A DNA stretch of 41,873 nt, from assembly GCA_937926265.1 (NCBI GenBank), contig CALAZS010000121.1, forward strand, positions 1-41,873, written 5' to 3'. The translations under genes and the position numbers were made by a program. The DNA comes from an uncultured Gammaproteobacteria bacterium (GTDB lineage Bacteria > Pseudomonadota > Gammaproteobacteria > Chromatiales > Chromatiaceae). Below, one piece after another: positions 1-7,653 of the stretch. Below the pieces are notes generated by a model, which worked only from the letters and a program-made list of their open reading frames with translations, was not told where the DNA came from and searched no databases. Position 1 is the stretch's first letter. Each line of letters starts with the position of its first letter.

Positions 1-370
1 GGCCTGATAGCTCAAATTCTCAATCTGTCAGCTTTTTACCAATTTGCCCCAGAGTATTAGATAATCCTGATATTTATCTAAAGAGGCAATTGCAGACAGC
101 CATGGGAATTTTATTCTGATAGGGTGACCGGCAACAGCTGCAGATAAGCAGTCGGTCGCCAAACCTGATTCGATACCGCTTACAAAAAACAACAGCCTTT
201 CAGAATTTTCTGATGATCTGTTCTGGCTTCCAAACAATAGTCGTTCATGTCAAGTTTATGTGGATTTTACAAACCGGCTATCTGGGCAGTCAGAAACTCG
301 CAAAATGCCTACGTAACTTTTTCTAACAGCCAACTGGAGAAGCACTAAGCCAGGTTTTTTGTTTATGCTA

Positions 371-1390
371 TCAATTTGACGCGCTGGCCGCCTGCTTCTT
401 TGCTCCCGCCCGCCAACGTTGAAACTGAGGAATGCTTTCATAACCCTTGCTGGTCATGTACTCCAAACGCGCCCGGATATTGTCGAGAATCCTCGGATGG
501 TTGGTGCTTACCGAGTGTCCTTGTGGGTCTATAAGGATGTCGAAATCGACCCGTAGCGCCTCATTCCCATGCTTGTCAAAGTAAACCATCGATGGACTGT
601 GAAGCAGGCCGAGTTGATCGGCCCAGGCCTTGCCATCGAGTGACTTACCCTCTGGCGTAATGACCTTTTGCTCGACACTACTTCTAACGAAAGCCAACTG
701 CATCTGATCCAGATATGGCTGCATCACCGGCGCCTTTAACATAGTTCGAAATTGTTGGCATTTTTCGCAATCTGGAGATTCGACAATCACCAGCACTGGC
801 TGTGCATTAGCCTTATCTCGCTGTAAATCGATGGCCTGTGATTTGTGACTCGCGGTAGGCTTGCTCGAATGTTGTTTGATGTAGTCTCGTAGCGTCATGC
901 GGGTGTAATGGCCATCGTTTAGGTAATCGAGCGTAAAGCGCATCTTTTTGGGGGGCTGGTAACCGACCACGCGCAACAGACGATCACCATTCTTGTCATA
1001 AAAGACCATGGTCGGTGTAAATTGAGCCCTTTCCTGAACCGCAAAATCTTTTACCAAGTGAGCATTACCTTTTGTATCAACCAATTCCAAATCACTGAAA
1101 ACGTCCAAGCCAACGACGTCGAAGTTTGCGTTGAGGCTTTGTGCAATATCAGCTTCGCCGAAAGTTCTCTCGACCATCGCTTTGCAGTAGCTGCAACTTT
1201 TCTCGCTAAAGAAAACGGCCAGCCCTTGTTTATCCTCGTCAACAGCTTCCTGCAAATCATCTTTCAGATCATAAAAGCTCTGTTTGAACCAGTCCGGGTA
1301 GACCACTTTCACGCCGGGTGCGCCACTGACTGCACCTATCCAAAGCAACATGAGCATGGTCGATAGGCATAGGTATTTTTTAAGGTACAT
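371..1390 (-). CDS. Secreted protein with two thioredoxin-like domains (SoxW-like)
   Basis: A 339-residue protein with an N-terminal hydrophobic signal segment (about residues 5-23), so probably periplasmic. Two thioredoxin-fold halves follow. The first carries CSYC at 66-69 and the usual Thr-Pro (cis-proline) near 125-126. The second carries CEKC at 208-211 with a Ser-Pro near 265. An AGGAG sits 6 nt before the ATG, supporting the start. Two paralogues lie at 29895-30962 and 30999-32042, sharing the opening YPDWF-type motif. Thioredoxin-fold proteins with exported CxxC motifs act in disulfide reduction or sulfur-carrier maintenance. The link to SoxXA in this window is an inference. A protein-folding role is also possible. 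Confidence 0.85.
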   Translation of the reverse strand: MYLKKYLCLSTMLMLLWIGAVSGAPGVKVVYPDWFKQSFYDLKDDLQEAVDEDKQGLAVFFSEKSCSYCKAMVERTFGEADIAQSLNANFDVVGLDVFSDLELVDTKGNAHLVKDFAVQERAQFTPTMVFYDKNGDRLLRVVGYQPPKKMRFTLDYLNDGHYTRMTLRDYIKQHSSKPTASHKSQAIDLQRDKANAQPVLVIVESPDCEKCQQFRTMLKAPVMQPYLDQMQLAFVRSSVEQKVITPEGKSLDGKAWADQLGLLHSPSMVYFDKHGNEALRVDFDILIDPQGHSVSTNHPRILDNIRARLEYMTSKGYESIPQFQRWRAGAKKQAASASN

Positions 1391-1769
1391 AAGAACTCCT
1401 GTGGCAGTGGCCTAAAAGGTTATTAATCGCCTCTGAAAGTTTCGAATATTATCAGTCTATTCCACCATCTCAACTACATCAGCAATCGCATCGCCCCGAC
1501 GTATGAATATACATCATAAGTACCTTCATAATGCACCGATAACTGGCTGTAGATTTTCATTTCTTTTGACAGGATGTCAGTAGATGCGTTCGATTTTTCT
1601 TCTACATGCTCTCAGTAATTACGGTGAAGTGTACTAGAAAATCTTGAAAACCATCCAAAACCGCATTCCAGACAAACAGCGCATTTATTTCTGCAACGAG
1701 GAAGGGCAACTGCTGCTTAACAGCAGCCATCGGGCTTCATTTCCTAAAAACGACAGGATTTTTAGATAA
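1391..1769. other. Divergent intergenic region
   Basis: No convincing coding sequence is visible. It must hold the promoters of the leftward thioredoxin-fold gene and the rightward Gdt1-type exporter. A short perfect hairpin (CTGCTG, 5-nt loop, CAGCAG) lies at 1710-1726, enclosed by GAAG at 1701-1704 and CTTC at 1735-1738. It would be in the leader of the exporter gene. It does not resemble the yybP-ykoY manganese riboswitch, so no function is assigned. Confidence 0.5.
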
Positions 1770-2432
1770 GTGGTCATATCGAATCCGATTGATCTGGCAA
1801 AGCGTAGGTTTATAATTAGATTTTATTTTGCAGCATCAGCAAAATTTTTGTATTTAATAGAATATTTTTCAAGCATCCTTTCCACTTTTGGTCTGATTTT
1901 TCTAGCTGAGATTGGTGACAAAAGTCAGCTGGTCTGTATGACCTTGGCAGCCCGTTACAGACATGCTCCTGTAATGCTTGGTGCTGTGGCTGCATTTCTT
2001 GTTTTAAATACCTTGGCAGTAGTTTTTGGAGCTGGTTTGGCGCAATGGATTCCTGAAAAGATAATATCTGCTGCTGTAGCAATTTTGTTTGCTTTTTTTG
2101 GCATCAAATCTTTGCTAACCAAGGAGGAAGAACTGGATCAAGACGGTGAAGCACTAGATAAATTTGCCCATAGCATCTTTATCTCCACTTTTATGATGCT
2201 CTTCTTAGCTGAAATGGGTGATAAAACTCAGATTGCAGTAGCGGGGCTTGCGGTTACCTTTGACCCAGTAGCCGTATGGGTGGGTGCCTCCTTGGCCCTG
2301 ATCACAACATCAGCTTTGGGAATATGGCTTGGAGTAACGCTTCTGAGAAAAATCCCATTACATCGACTCCATCAATTCAGCGGTGTTTTTTTTCTTGGGG
2401 TAGCGGTATTTGCAATTATTCAAGTATTTTGA
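1770..2432 (+). CDS. Gdt1/TMEM165 (UPF0016) family cation transporter
   Basis: A 220-residue membrane protein built from two homologous halves. Each carries the family signature E-x-G-D-K-[ST]: AEIGDKS near 46-52 and AEMGDKT near 147-153, inside hydrophobic helices. Family members export Mn2+ or Ca2+ in exchange for protons across the cytoplasmic membrane; in bacteria Mn2+ is the usual cargo. The GTG at 1770 has an AGGA 11 nt upstream. A TTG at 1848 would give about 194 residues, closer to the usual family length and without the basic N-terminal extension, so the start is uncertain. The central acidic loop (about 118-131) separates the halves. Confidence 0.85.
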   Translation: MVISNPIDLAKRRFIIRFYFAASAKFLYLIEYFSSILSTFGLIFLAEIGDKSQLVCMTLAARYRHAPVMLGAVAAFLVLNTLAVVFGAGLAQWIPEKIISAAVAILFAFFGIKSLLTKEEELDQDGEALDKFAHSIFISTFMMLFLAEMGDKTQIAVAGLAVTFDPVAVWVGASLALITTSALGIWLGVTLLRKIPLHRLHQFSGVFFLGVAVFAIIQVF

Positions 2433-3094
2433 GTAATCAGGCTAAATTTCTTAATACTTTTTACCGGTACTATATAGATCTCAGCTTTATACCATGTCGA
2501 CTGACAGCTTACGGGAAGTCACTTGGAATATTAGGAAAAGCCTAACGACTTTTCTTAGATGAAAGCGGTAGCTAAAATATTTCGTTTGCAGCTAAACCCC
2601 GAACCTTCGATATCTGACTGCTCTACAACTGATACCAGTCATCCTAGTTTTGATTTTCGGTTTTGTTCGTCGCTCTTTCGCCAAAGTTCGCACTGCCAAT
2701 ACCCTATACGATGTTTCCATTGGAATTTTCCATTCGAAGTTCGCCAGATTGGAGGTTCGATTTCGGAAAAAGGGTCGCTTGAGAATATGTAAACTGAAAA
2801 AGCCTTTTAGCGTCTTCAGCCTCTTGAGCTGAAGTTTCTGCTAGTACCAAGCCAGATGAGATTGCGATCAAGATCAACACCGAAGACCATTAGGACTGAA
2901 ATTTTCATAATTGCTCTCATTTAGTTGTAATTGTAGTTGTAATTGCTTCTCAAAAGTTAAAATAATCTATAATGTAATTTTTGATTTAAAGATTTCTGAT
3001 TGATCGAAGAGATTAATTTGAGTCAAGAGTGAGATTAAGAAAAATCACACTGATTTGAAATACCGAATACCCCATACCAAATACCGGAGTTATC
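2433..3094. other. Intergenic region with decayed sequence
   Basis: About 660 bases between the Gdt1-type exporter and the antiporter gene. Apart from the frameshifted leftward ORF at 2704-2908, no reading frame here resembles a protein. Short rightward frames at 2559-2832 have no ribosome-binding site and no recognisable composition. The stretch at 2930-3090 is AT-rich and probably contains the antiporter promoter. Confidence 0.4.
2704..2908 (-). pseudogene. Frameshifted small secreted protein
   Basis: An ATG at 2908 is preceded by GAGAG and opens a hydrophobic signal-like stretch (MKISVLMVFGV). This runs into a non-hydrophobic frame and stops early. Shifting the frame by one base near 2879 restores a continuous signal peptide (LILIAISSGLVLA), an AxA-like cleavage region and an acidic mature start (ETSAQEAEDAKRLFQ). 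That frame continues to a stop at 2704-2706. The simplest reading is a single-base indel in a small exported-protein gene. A sequencing error or chance is also possible. I do not recognise the family. Confidence 0.35.
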
Positions 3095-4705
3095 TTGGAT
3101 CCAGTACTTATTGCAATAGCTTTTATCGCTGGTTTGGCCATATATCAGTTTAGTCTGCCACCTCTGATAGGTTTCCTTGTGGCCGGCTTCATTCTCCATG
3201 CAATTGGTTATGAAAGCACTCCGGCACTTCAAACATTAGGTGATTTAGGTATCACTATCCTTCTTTTCACAATTGGTCTCAAATTAAAGCTGAAAGATTT
3301 ATTTCATAAGGAAGTCTGGGCAGGGGCATCTATACATATGCTCGCAATTTTCCTGGTAAATCTATTCGTGCTTTACCTGTTGGTACAATTAGGTTTGCCC
3401 TTACTGGAAAATGCAGAATATCAAACCTTAATGATACTGGCATTTGCCCTGGGGTTTTCCTCTACTGTTTTCGCGGTCAAGATTCTGGATGAAAAAGGAC
3501 AGATGTCATCCTTCTTTGGCAGGACGGCTATTGGCATCCTGATTATGCAGGATATTTTTGCAGTTGTTTTTTTAACTGCATCTACCGGCAAATTACCTAG
3601 TATTTGGGCGTTGGGCCTGTTTTTATTACCACTATTACGTCCGCTGCTTTACCGGATACTTGACAAGGCAGGACATGGAGAACTCCTTGTATTGTATGGG
3701 GTGTTCTTAGCCCTTTCTCTTGGGGCTGGTTTGTTTGAACTCGTTCAGGTAAAACCGGACTTAGGCGCGTTGATTATTGGTATGTTGCTTGCCAATCACG
3801 AAAAAGCACAGGAGATGGCCAAGTCTTTGTTCAACATCAAAGAGCTTCTTCTGGTGGTTTTCTTTCTCAATATTGGTATGAGCTCACTGCCAAATTGGGA
3901 CAGCGTGTTCTTTGCAGTAATACTTTTAATTCTCTTACCAATAAAAACCATTTTATTTCATATTGTATTGACGCTATTTAATCTTCGAGCAAGAACTGCT
4001 CTGTTAACATCCCTTACATTATCAAACTTCAGTGAATTTGGACTTATTGTGGGTGCCATTGGAGTATCAATGGGTATACTTCCTGAAGAACTACTCGTAT
4101 CGATTGCATTGGCACTGTCACTTACATTTGTAATTGGTGCCCCAATACTGGAGAAGGCGCCAGCCATTTACCAAAAATATCATGATAATCTGGTTAACCA
4201 TGAGCGTCACCCCTTACACTACGAAGACCAGGAGATTGATCCTGGAAAGGCACAGATCATCATTCTTGGAATGGGTCGAGTAGGTACTGGTGCATATGAT
4301 TTCATGGCCAATTATCACCAAGATAAGACAATACTCGGAGTCGATCAAAATATAAGTGTTTTTGAACGCCATAAACAAAAAAACCGAAATGTCATCGAGG
4401 GTGACGCAACTGATTCAGATTTTTGGGAAAAAGCCCGCTTAAGTCATCAGGTAGAGCTTGTGATGCTTGCCATGCCTATGCATCAGGGAAATTATTTTGC
4501 GGCAGAGCGCTTAAGAGCGATGGATTACAAAGGAAAAATAGCAGCTATTGCCAGCTATGACGATCACGCAACAGAATTGAAAGAATTGGGCGTTGATGTG
4601 GTGTTTGATTTCTATTCAGAAGCCGGGGCTGGATTTGCTGAACACGTCTGTGAGATTCTTTTAGAAGACCACTTTACAATAGAGGAACCAGATAAAAAAT
4701 CCTGA
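3095..4705 (+). CDS. CPA2 cation/proton antiporter with NAD-binding (TrkA-N) domain
   Basis: A 536-residue protein. Residues 1 to about 350 are a dozen hydrophobic segments of the Na+/H+ exchanger fold, with a membrane aspartate in IMQDIFAV (D153). After a hydrophilic linker, a Rossmann domain starts at about 386 with IIILGMGRVGTG (392-399) and an EGDATD motif, typical of KefB/YbaL-like systems. It would exchange K+ or Na+ for protons at the inner membrane, gated by the nucleotide-binding domain. The start is TTG, supported by GGAG 5 nt upstream and by the fact that this residue begins the first membrane segment. It is a single-gene unit with no KefF/KefG-like partner beside it. Confidence 0.88.
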   Translation: MDPVLIAIAFIAGLAIYQFSLPPLIGFLVAGFILHAIGYESTPALQTLGDLGITILLFTIGLKLKLKDLFHKEVWAGASIHMLAIFLVNLFVLYLLVQLGLPLLENAEYQTLMILAFALGFSSTVFAVKILDEKGQMSSFFGRTAIGILIMQDIFAVVFLTASTGKLPSIWALGLFLLPLLRPLLYRILDKAGHGELLVLYGVFLALSLGAGLFELVQVKPDLGALIIGMLLANHEKAQEMAKSLFNIKELLLVVFFLNIGMSSLPNWDSVFFAVILLILLPIKTILFHIVLTLFNLRARTALLTSLTLSNFSEFGLIVGAIGVSMGILPEELLVSIALALSLTFVIGAPILEKAPAIYQKYHDNLVNHERHPLHYEDQEIDPGKAQIIILGMGRVGTGAYDFMANYHQDKTILGVDQNISVFERHKQKNRNVIEGDATDSDFWEKARLSHQVELVMLAMPMHQGNYFAAERLRAMDYKGKIAAIASYDDHATELKELGVDVVFDFYSEAGAGFAEHVCEILLEDHFTIEEPDKKS

Positions 4706-4818
4706 TTAAAATGGATGTATTTATGATTCCAATGGTAACTTTAGATAAATGAAAAATTAACTATAAGCTCCAGGGCATATTGGCTAGAGAAGTTAATATC
4801 ATTCCGTTCTTTTGGCGT

Positions 4819-4938
4819 TTAATAGCCCATTCGTTTCGGAATATGTCGTTTCAATTTATCAAATATTTTTGAGCCAAATAAAAATACTACTGCGACCCAA
4901 ATGAATACGAAAAATATCAAAACATCTGCTATGTACAA
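4819..4938 (-). CDS. 39-residue single-span membrane protein
   Basis: A very short ORF with a TTG start and an excellent ribosome-binding site: GGAGGAG at 4945-4951, 6 nt upstream. The product has a short N-terminus, one hydrophobic segment (about residues 6-22, VLIFFVFIWVAVVFLFG) and a basic tail rich in K and R, which predicts an N-out/C-in bitopic protein. It starts 1 nt after the stop of the 34-residue ORF upstream, so the two are probably translationally coupled. I do not recognise the family. Such small proteins often tune membrane complexes, but no partner is evident here. Confidence 0.55.
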   Translation of the reverse strand: MYIADVLIFFVFIWVAVVFLFGSKIFDKLKRHIPKRMGY

Positions 4939-4939
4939 A

Positions 4940-5044
4940 TCATTCTCCTCCACAGCATTCGCATCTTTGACAATACAAAAAACCTAAGCCAGCAATCAAA
5001 ATCGCCGAAATTACCGAAACATTAATCCAAAAAAGAAATTCCAT
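4940..5044 (-). CDS. 34-residue membrane protein with cysteine-rich tail
   Basis: A tiny ORF starting ATG, 11 nt after the stop of the 51-residue secreted ORF. Residues about 3-23 are hydrophobic (FLFWINVSVISAILIAGLGF). The tail contains four cysteines in CQRCECC followed by GGE, a plausible metal- or redox-active cluster at the membrane surface. Its last codons form the strong GGAGGAG that serves the next ORF. I cannot name a family. The tight three-gene arrangement is the main argument that it is real. Confidence 0.5.
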   Translation of the reverse strand: MEFLFWINVSVISAILIAGLGFLYCQRCECCGGE

Positions 5045-5055
5045 TTAAAGTCGCT

Positions 5056-5211
5056 TTATTCGCAATCGTCTTTTAATGCAGAAGCAGAATCATCCACATC
5101 AGTTTTTACCTTACTTGCCTGCTTAACATTTATCTCCTCATAATTATTTGCAAACAAAAGATTTGATGAAACAAAAAGAGATACCAAAAGTAATATTGAA
5201 GTCATGTTCAT
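5056..5211 (-). CDS. 51-residue secreted acidic protein
   Basis: The product begins MNMTSILLLVSLFVSSNLLFA, a good signal peptide with an LFA cleavage site. The mature region of about 30 residues is hydrophilic, ends in an acidic stretch and has one terminal cysteine. The chosen ATG at 5211 follows GAGAGGG by 6 nt. A longer in-frame version from 5256 would place a transcription terminator inside the coding sequence and is rejected. It leads a compact set of three tiny ORFs (with 4940-5044 and 4819-4938). Function unknown. Confidence 0.5.
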   Translation of the reverse strand: MNMTSILLLVSLFVSSNLLFANNYEEINVKQASKVKTDVDDSASALKDDCE

Positions 5212-5224
5212 TGAAATCCCTCTC

Positions 5225-5247
5225 AAAAAGCCCCGCCAAAAGGCGGG
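5225..5247 (-). terminator. Intrinsic terminator or attenuator
   Basis: On the leftward strand CCCGCC, loop TTTT, GGCGGG (5232-5247) is followed by CTTTTTG. The T-run abuts the GAGAGGG that serves the 51-residue ORF. The hairpin therefore lies directly in the leader of the tiny-ORF cluster and could act as an attenuator as well as closing an upstream transcript. Confidence 0.7.
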
Positions 5248-5256
5248 AGAAAACAT

Positions 5257-5570
5257 TGAATAGAAGTACTATGTTAGCGACTCACATTGAATCACTAATA
5301 CAACATAGGCATATTTCATACCAATAATAATCACATTAATTTTCAATAAGTTAATTTTGATGATGTGAAAAAAATGCACGGCATTTAATCATTTATCAGA
5401 ATAATGCTTCAAAATAGAGCAAACGGAATAACTCAGATTGGCAGGAAGTTCAGATTGTGATAGCAAATACATCAGGTGATGATGGGTTTTTCTCTCATTC
5501 GTGGATATGGTTCAAAATGAGCATCATCACTTCAGCAATTGGCATAGCCGGTGTCATAAGCAATGACTCT
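5257..5570. other. AT-rich gap between STAS gene and tiny-ORF cluster
   Basis: About 310 bases with no supported gene. A rightward frame from about 5457 runs into the STAS gene and has no recognisable content; a leftward 20-residue frame near 5500 is equally weak. The hairpin at 5225-5247 would terminate any leftward transcript crossing this stretch. Confidence 0.4.
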
Positions 5571-5879
5571 CTAGTCAACAAATTCAATAAAATCATCTAT
5601 ACCTACATTTTTAAAAATATCGTTGACCATCTCAGTTGGATTGGATAGCGCGAATTTTATATTTTTTTGATTTAATTCTTTTGCATGTGAAACTATAGAT
5701 CTAATCCCAATTGAAGCTATAAATTCTATTTGAGACAAATCCAATATGATAGATTGAGTGTTTTCTGAAAGATACTTTGGAAATTCGATTTCGAAAATAC
5801 GATTGCCCATCATATCCCAACGACCGCTAACCAGTAATTTAAATTTAGCTTCACTTATTATTTGTTTTTCTAGTTCCAC
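5571..5879 (-). CDS. STAS-domain protein (anti-sigma antagonist type)
   Basis: A 102-residue single STAS domain. The conserved strand-helix motif IILDLSQIEFIASIGIRSIV (about 44-63) matches the region that carries the regulatory phosphoserine in SpoIIAA/RsbV proteins; S56 is the candidate site, with the usual small residue/Gly spacing after it. Such proteins are phosphorylated by a partner serine kinase and release or sequester a switch protein. No kinase or phosphatase is adjacent. The GTG start is justified by AAGGAGG 5 nt upstream. It is divergent from the metallophosphoesterase gene. Confidence 0.8.
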   Translation of the reverse strand: MELEKQIISEAKFKLLVSGRWDMMGNRIFEIEFPKYLSENTQSIILDLSQIEFIASIGIRSIVSHAKELNQKNIKFALSNPTEMVNDIFKNVGIDDFIEFVD

Positions 5880-5992
5880 TTTCCCTCCTTAAAAGGATTT
5901 ACATATTCTGTGCATATGCCATTATAAGAATGCATAAACTTCTGTTACCAATTATTCCTTTACACCTGAACACTACAACAGAATACCTTTGA

Positions 5993-6718
5993 ATGAAATT
6001 TCTAATTACATCAGATCATCATTACAACCTGAAACAGTTTGACTGGCTAGAAAAAGTTTCCGGAGATTTTGATGGTTTAATTATTGCAGGTGATCTATTA
6101 AATATTGGTTCAAACTTAGATTTAAATGTTCAAATATTAGTTATTAGCAAATATCTAAAAAGAATAAGTGATAAAACTCAGTTACTTGTTTGCTCTGGCA
6201 ATCATGATGGCAATGAAAAAAATGACTCTAATGAATTTATAGCTCCATGGCTAAAAAAATTAAAAAGTCCCTCTCTACATGTCGATTGCGACAATATAGG
6301 CTTTGATGATTATTTCTTTACAATTTTTCCATGGTGGGACGGGAAAAATACAAAAGCAGAATTATCCAATCAATTTGTTAAAGCTAATAAAGTAAATAAA
6401 AAACATTGGATCTGGATTTATCATTCTCCACCAGAAAATTCACCAACCAGTTGGAATGGAAAAAGATTTATCGGAGATGACTTTCTTAATAAATGTATTG
6501 AAGAATATGAGCCATTACTTGTTATTACTGGTCATATTCATGAAAGCCCTTTTAAACCTGATGGTTCATGGTTTGACAAAATCGGTAAGACACATGTTAT
6601 CAATGCTGGAAATTATATAAGTGACATACCTCCTCACATGATCCTGGACACAGACAATATGAACATAGAATGGCATTCACTTGCCGGAAGTGAAACTCTA
6701 GAAATGAACAGGTTGTAA
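5993..6718 (+). CDS. Calcineurin-like metallophosphoesterase
   Basis: A 241-residue cytoplasmic protein containing the metallophosphoesterase signature in order: SDHH (D8, H10), GDLL (D34), GNHD (N70-H71), H144 in YHSPP and GHIH (H181, H183). These residues build a two-metal centre that hydrolyses phosphomonoesters or phosphodiesters. The substrate cannot be read from the sequence; relatives act on cyclic nucleotides, dinucleotides or proteins. It ends 1 nt before the convergent cyclic-nucleotide-binding protein. The pairing with that gene and the STAS gene suggests a small signalling set, but that is inference. Confidence 0.85.
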   Translation: MKFLITSDHHYNLKQFDWLEKVSGDFDGLIIAGDLLNIGSNLDLNVQILVISKYLKRISDKTQLLVCSGNHDGNEKNDSNEFIAPWLKKLKSPSLHVDCDNIGFDDYFFTIFPWWDGKNTKAELSNQFVKANKVNKKHWIWIYHSPPENSPTSWNGKRFIGDDFLNKCIEEYEPLLVITGHIHESPFKPDGSWFDKIGKTHVINAGNYISDIPPHMILDTDNMNIEWHSLAGSETLEMNRL

Positions 6719-6719
6719 T

Positions 6720-7202
6720 TTAATAATCAGGAGTATCTCTTTGACTATCTTGTCTTTTTAAAATCGATGATTCATTTTGATTTAGCAAAGTAGACAATAC
6801 TTCATCAACCATATCTAAATGACTATGATCTTCAAACTGTCGTTTCACATCAACTAAATACTGAGTTAAATTAAATAATCTTACTGCCAATATTTTTGAA
6901 ATGTGCCAATTTACCTCAGGATGCTTTTCACAAAGATTTTTAGGAGTATCAATCTTGTAAAAAGAAGATTCTTTTAAACATTCAACCGATGCAGTATGAA
7001 AATGACCCAACAATAGTGCCATTTCACCAAAAACGGCTCCTTTTTCGTCGATTAAAGCAACCTCATACCCTTTTTGAGTTACCTTAACTGCACCATCTTT
7101 CAAAAAGTAAATCGCGTTAGTCTTCTCTCCTTCGTGAAGTAAAACTTCACCAGACTGAAAAGTAATTATGGGAAATTCTTTTAAGTCATTTTCAATATCC
7201 AT
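6720..7202 (-). CDS. Cyclic-nucleotide-binding-fold protein without DNA-binding domain
   Basis: About 160 residues. The N-terminal 120 form a Crp-type beta-roll with a phosphate-binding cassette (FGEMALLLG followed by HFHTASV). The conserved Glu is present, but the Arg that contacts the cyclic phosphate is His (H71 counted from the upstream GTG). There is a C-terminal helix but no helix-turn-helix, so it is not a transcription factor by itself. The ATG at 7202 has AGGA 7 nt upstream and is preferred to the GTG at 7208. The convergent neighbour is a metallophosphoesterase. Ligand binding may be lost or altered. Confidence 0.75.
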   Translation of the reverse strand: MDIENDLKEFPIITFQSGEVLLHEGEKTNAIYFLKDGAVKVTQKGYEVALIDEKGAVFGEMALLLGHFHTASVECLKESSFYKIDTPKNLCEKHPEVNWHISKILAVRLFNLTQYLVDVKRQFEDHSHLDMVDEVLSTLLNQNESSILKRQDSQRDTPDY

Positions 7203-7350
7203 TAACACGTCCTAACTTCATGTGGAATTATATTTGTAATTGTTTTGTTAAAAATGTCAAACACATTTTGAAAACAATCTATTAATAATTTTATGAAACA
7301 CCCAAAAAGGAGACTGAATTACCGTATGGCTGGCTTTTAGGGGATGAACA

Positions 7351-7653
7351 GTGGCTGGACCTGAAGATATTCCATTGCTTGCCAGCCATTTCATTCAGAG
7401 ATTGAGTCATAAAATGGATATTCGAAACATACGACTTACTCAAGGCGACGTTTCTAAATTACAGTCTTATGATTGGCCTGGAAATGTACGTGAACTTGAG
7501 AATGTAATCGAAAGAGCAATTATTGCTTCACGACAAGGTAGACTCAATATCGAAATACCTGAGAATAATTTAATTTCTAAGACTGAAATTGAGACCGGAG
7601 ATTTTACCGATTCAGATCAAAAAAAATATTTAGCCATGTATCTCTTTATATAG
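7351..7653 (+). pseudogene. Remnant of a sigma-54 activator AAA+ domain
   Basis: The frame encodes only the end of an enhancer-binding-protein AAA+ domain: PEDIPLLASHF (normally preceded by the catalytic core) and YDWPGNVRELENVIERAI. The Walker A, GAFTGA and Walker B regions are absent, as is the C-terminal Fis-type helix-turn-helix. An in-frame stop lies at 7345, just upstream of the GTG. The 3' end overlaps the convergent rubredoxin-reductase gene by 24 nt. It is best read as a truncated relic. An intact member of the same family lies at 11334-12959. Confidence 0.75.

Noticed and set aside
28..237. Leftward 69-codon open frame at the window start
   Set aside because: No ribosome-binding site and no recognisable motif. 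The sequence looks like an ordinary intergenic stretch, although a fragment of a real gene cannot be fully excluded.
1560..1769. Possible yybP-ykoY (manganese) riboswitch before the Gdt1-type exporter
   Set aside because: The expected conserved loop sequences are absent; only a simple 6-bp hairpin at 1710-1726 is present.
2559..2832. Two short rightward open frames
   Set aside because: No ribosome-binding sites. They lie opposite the frameshifted leftward ORF and have unnatural composition.
5457..5648. Rightward 63-codon frame running into the STAS gene
   Set aside because: It overlaps a well-supported gene on the other strand and has no family resemblance.
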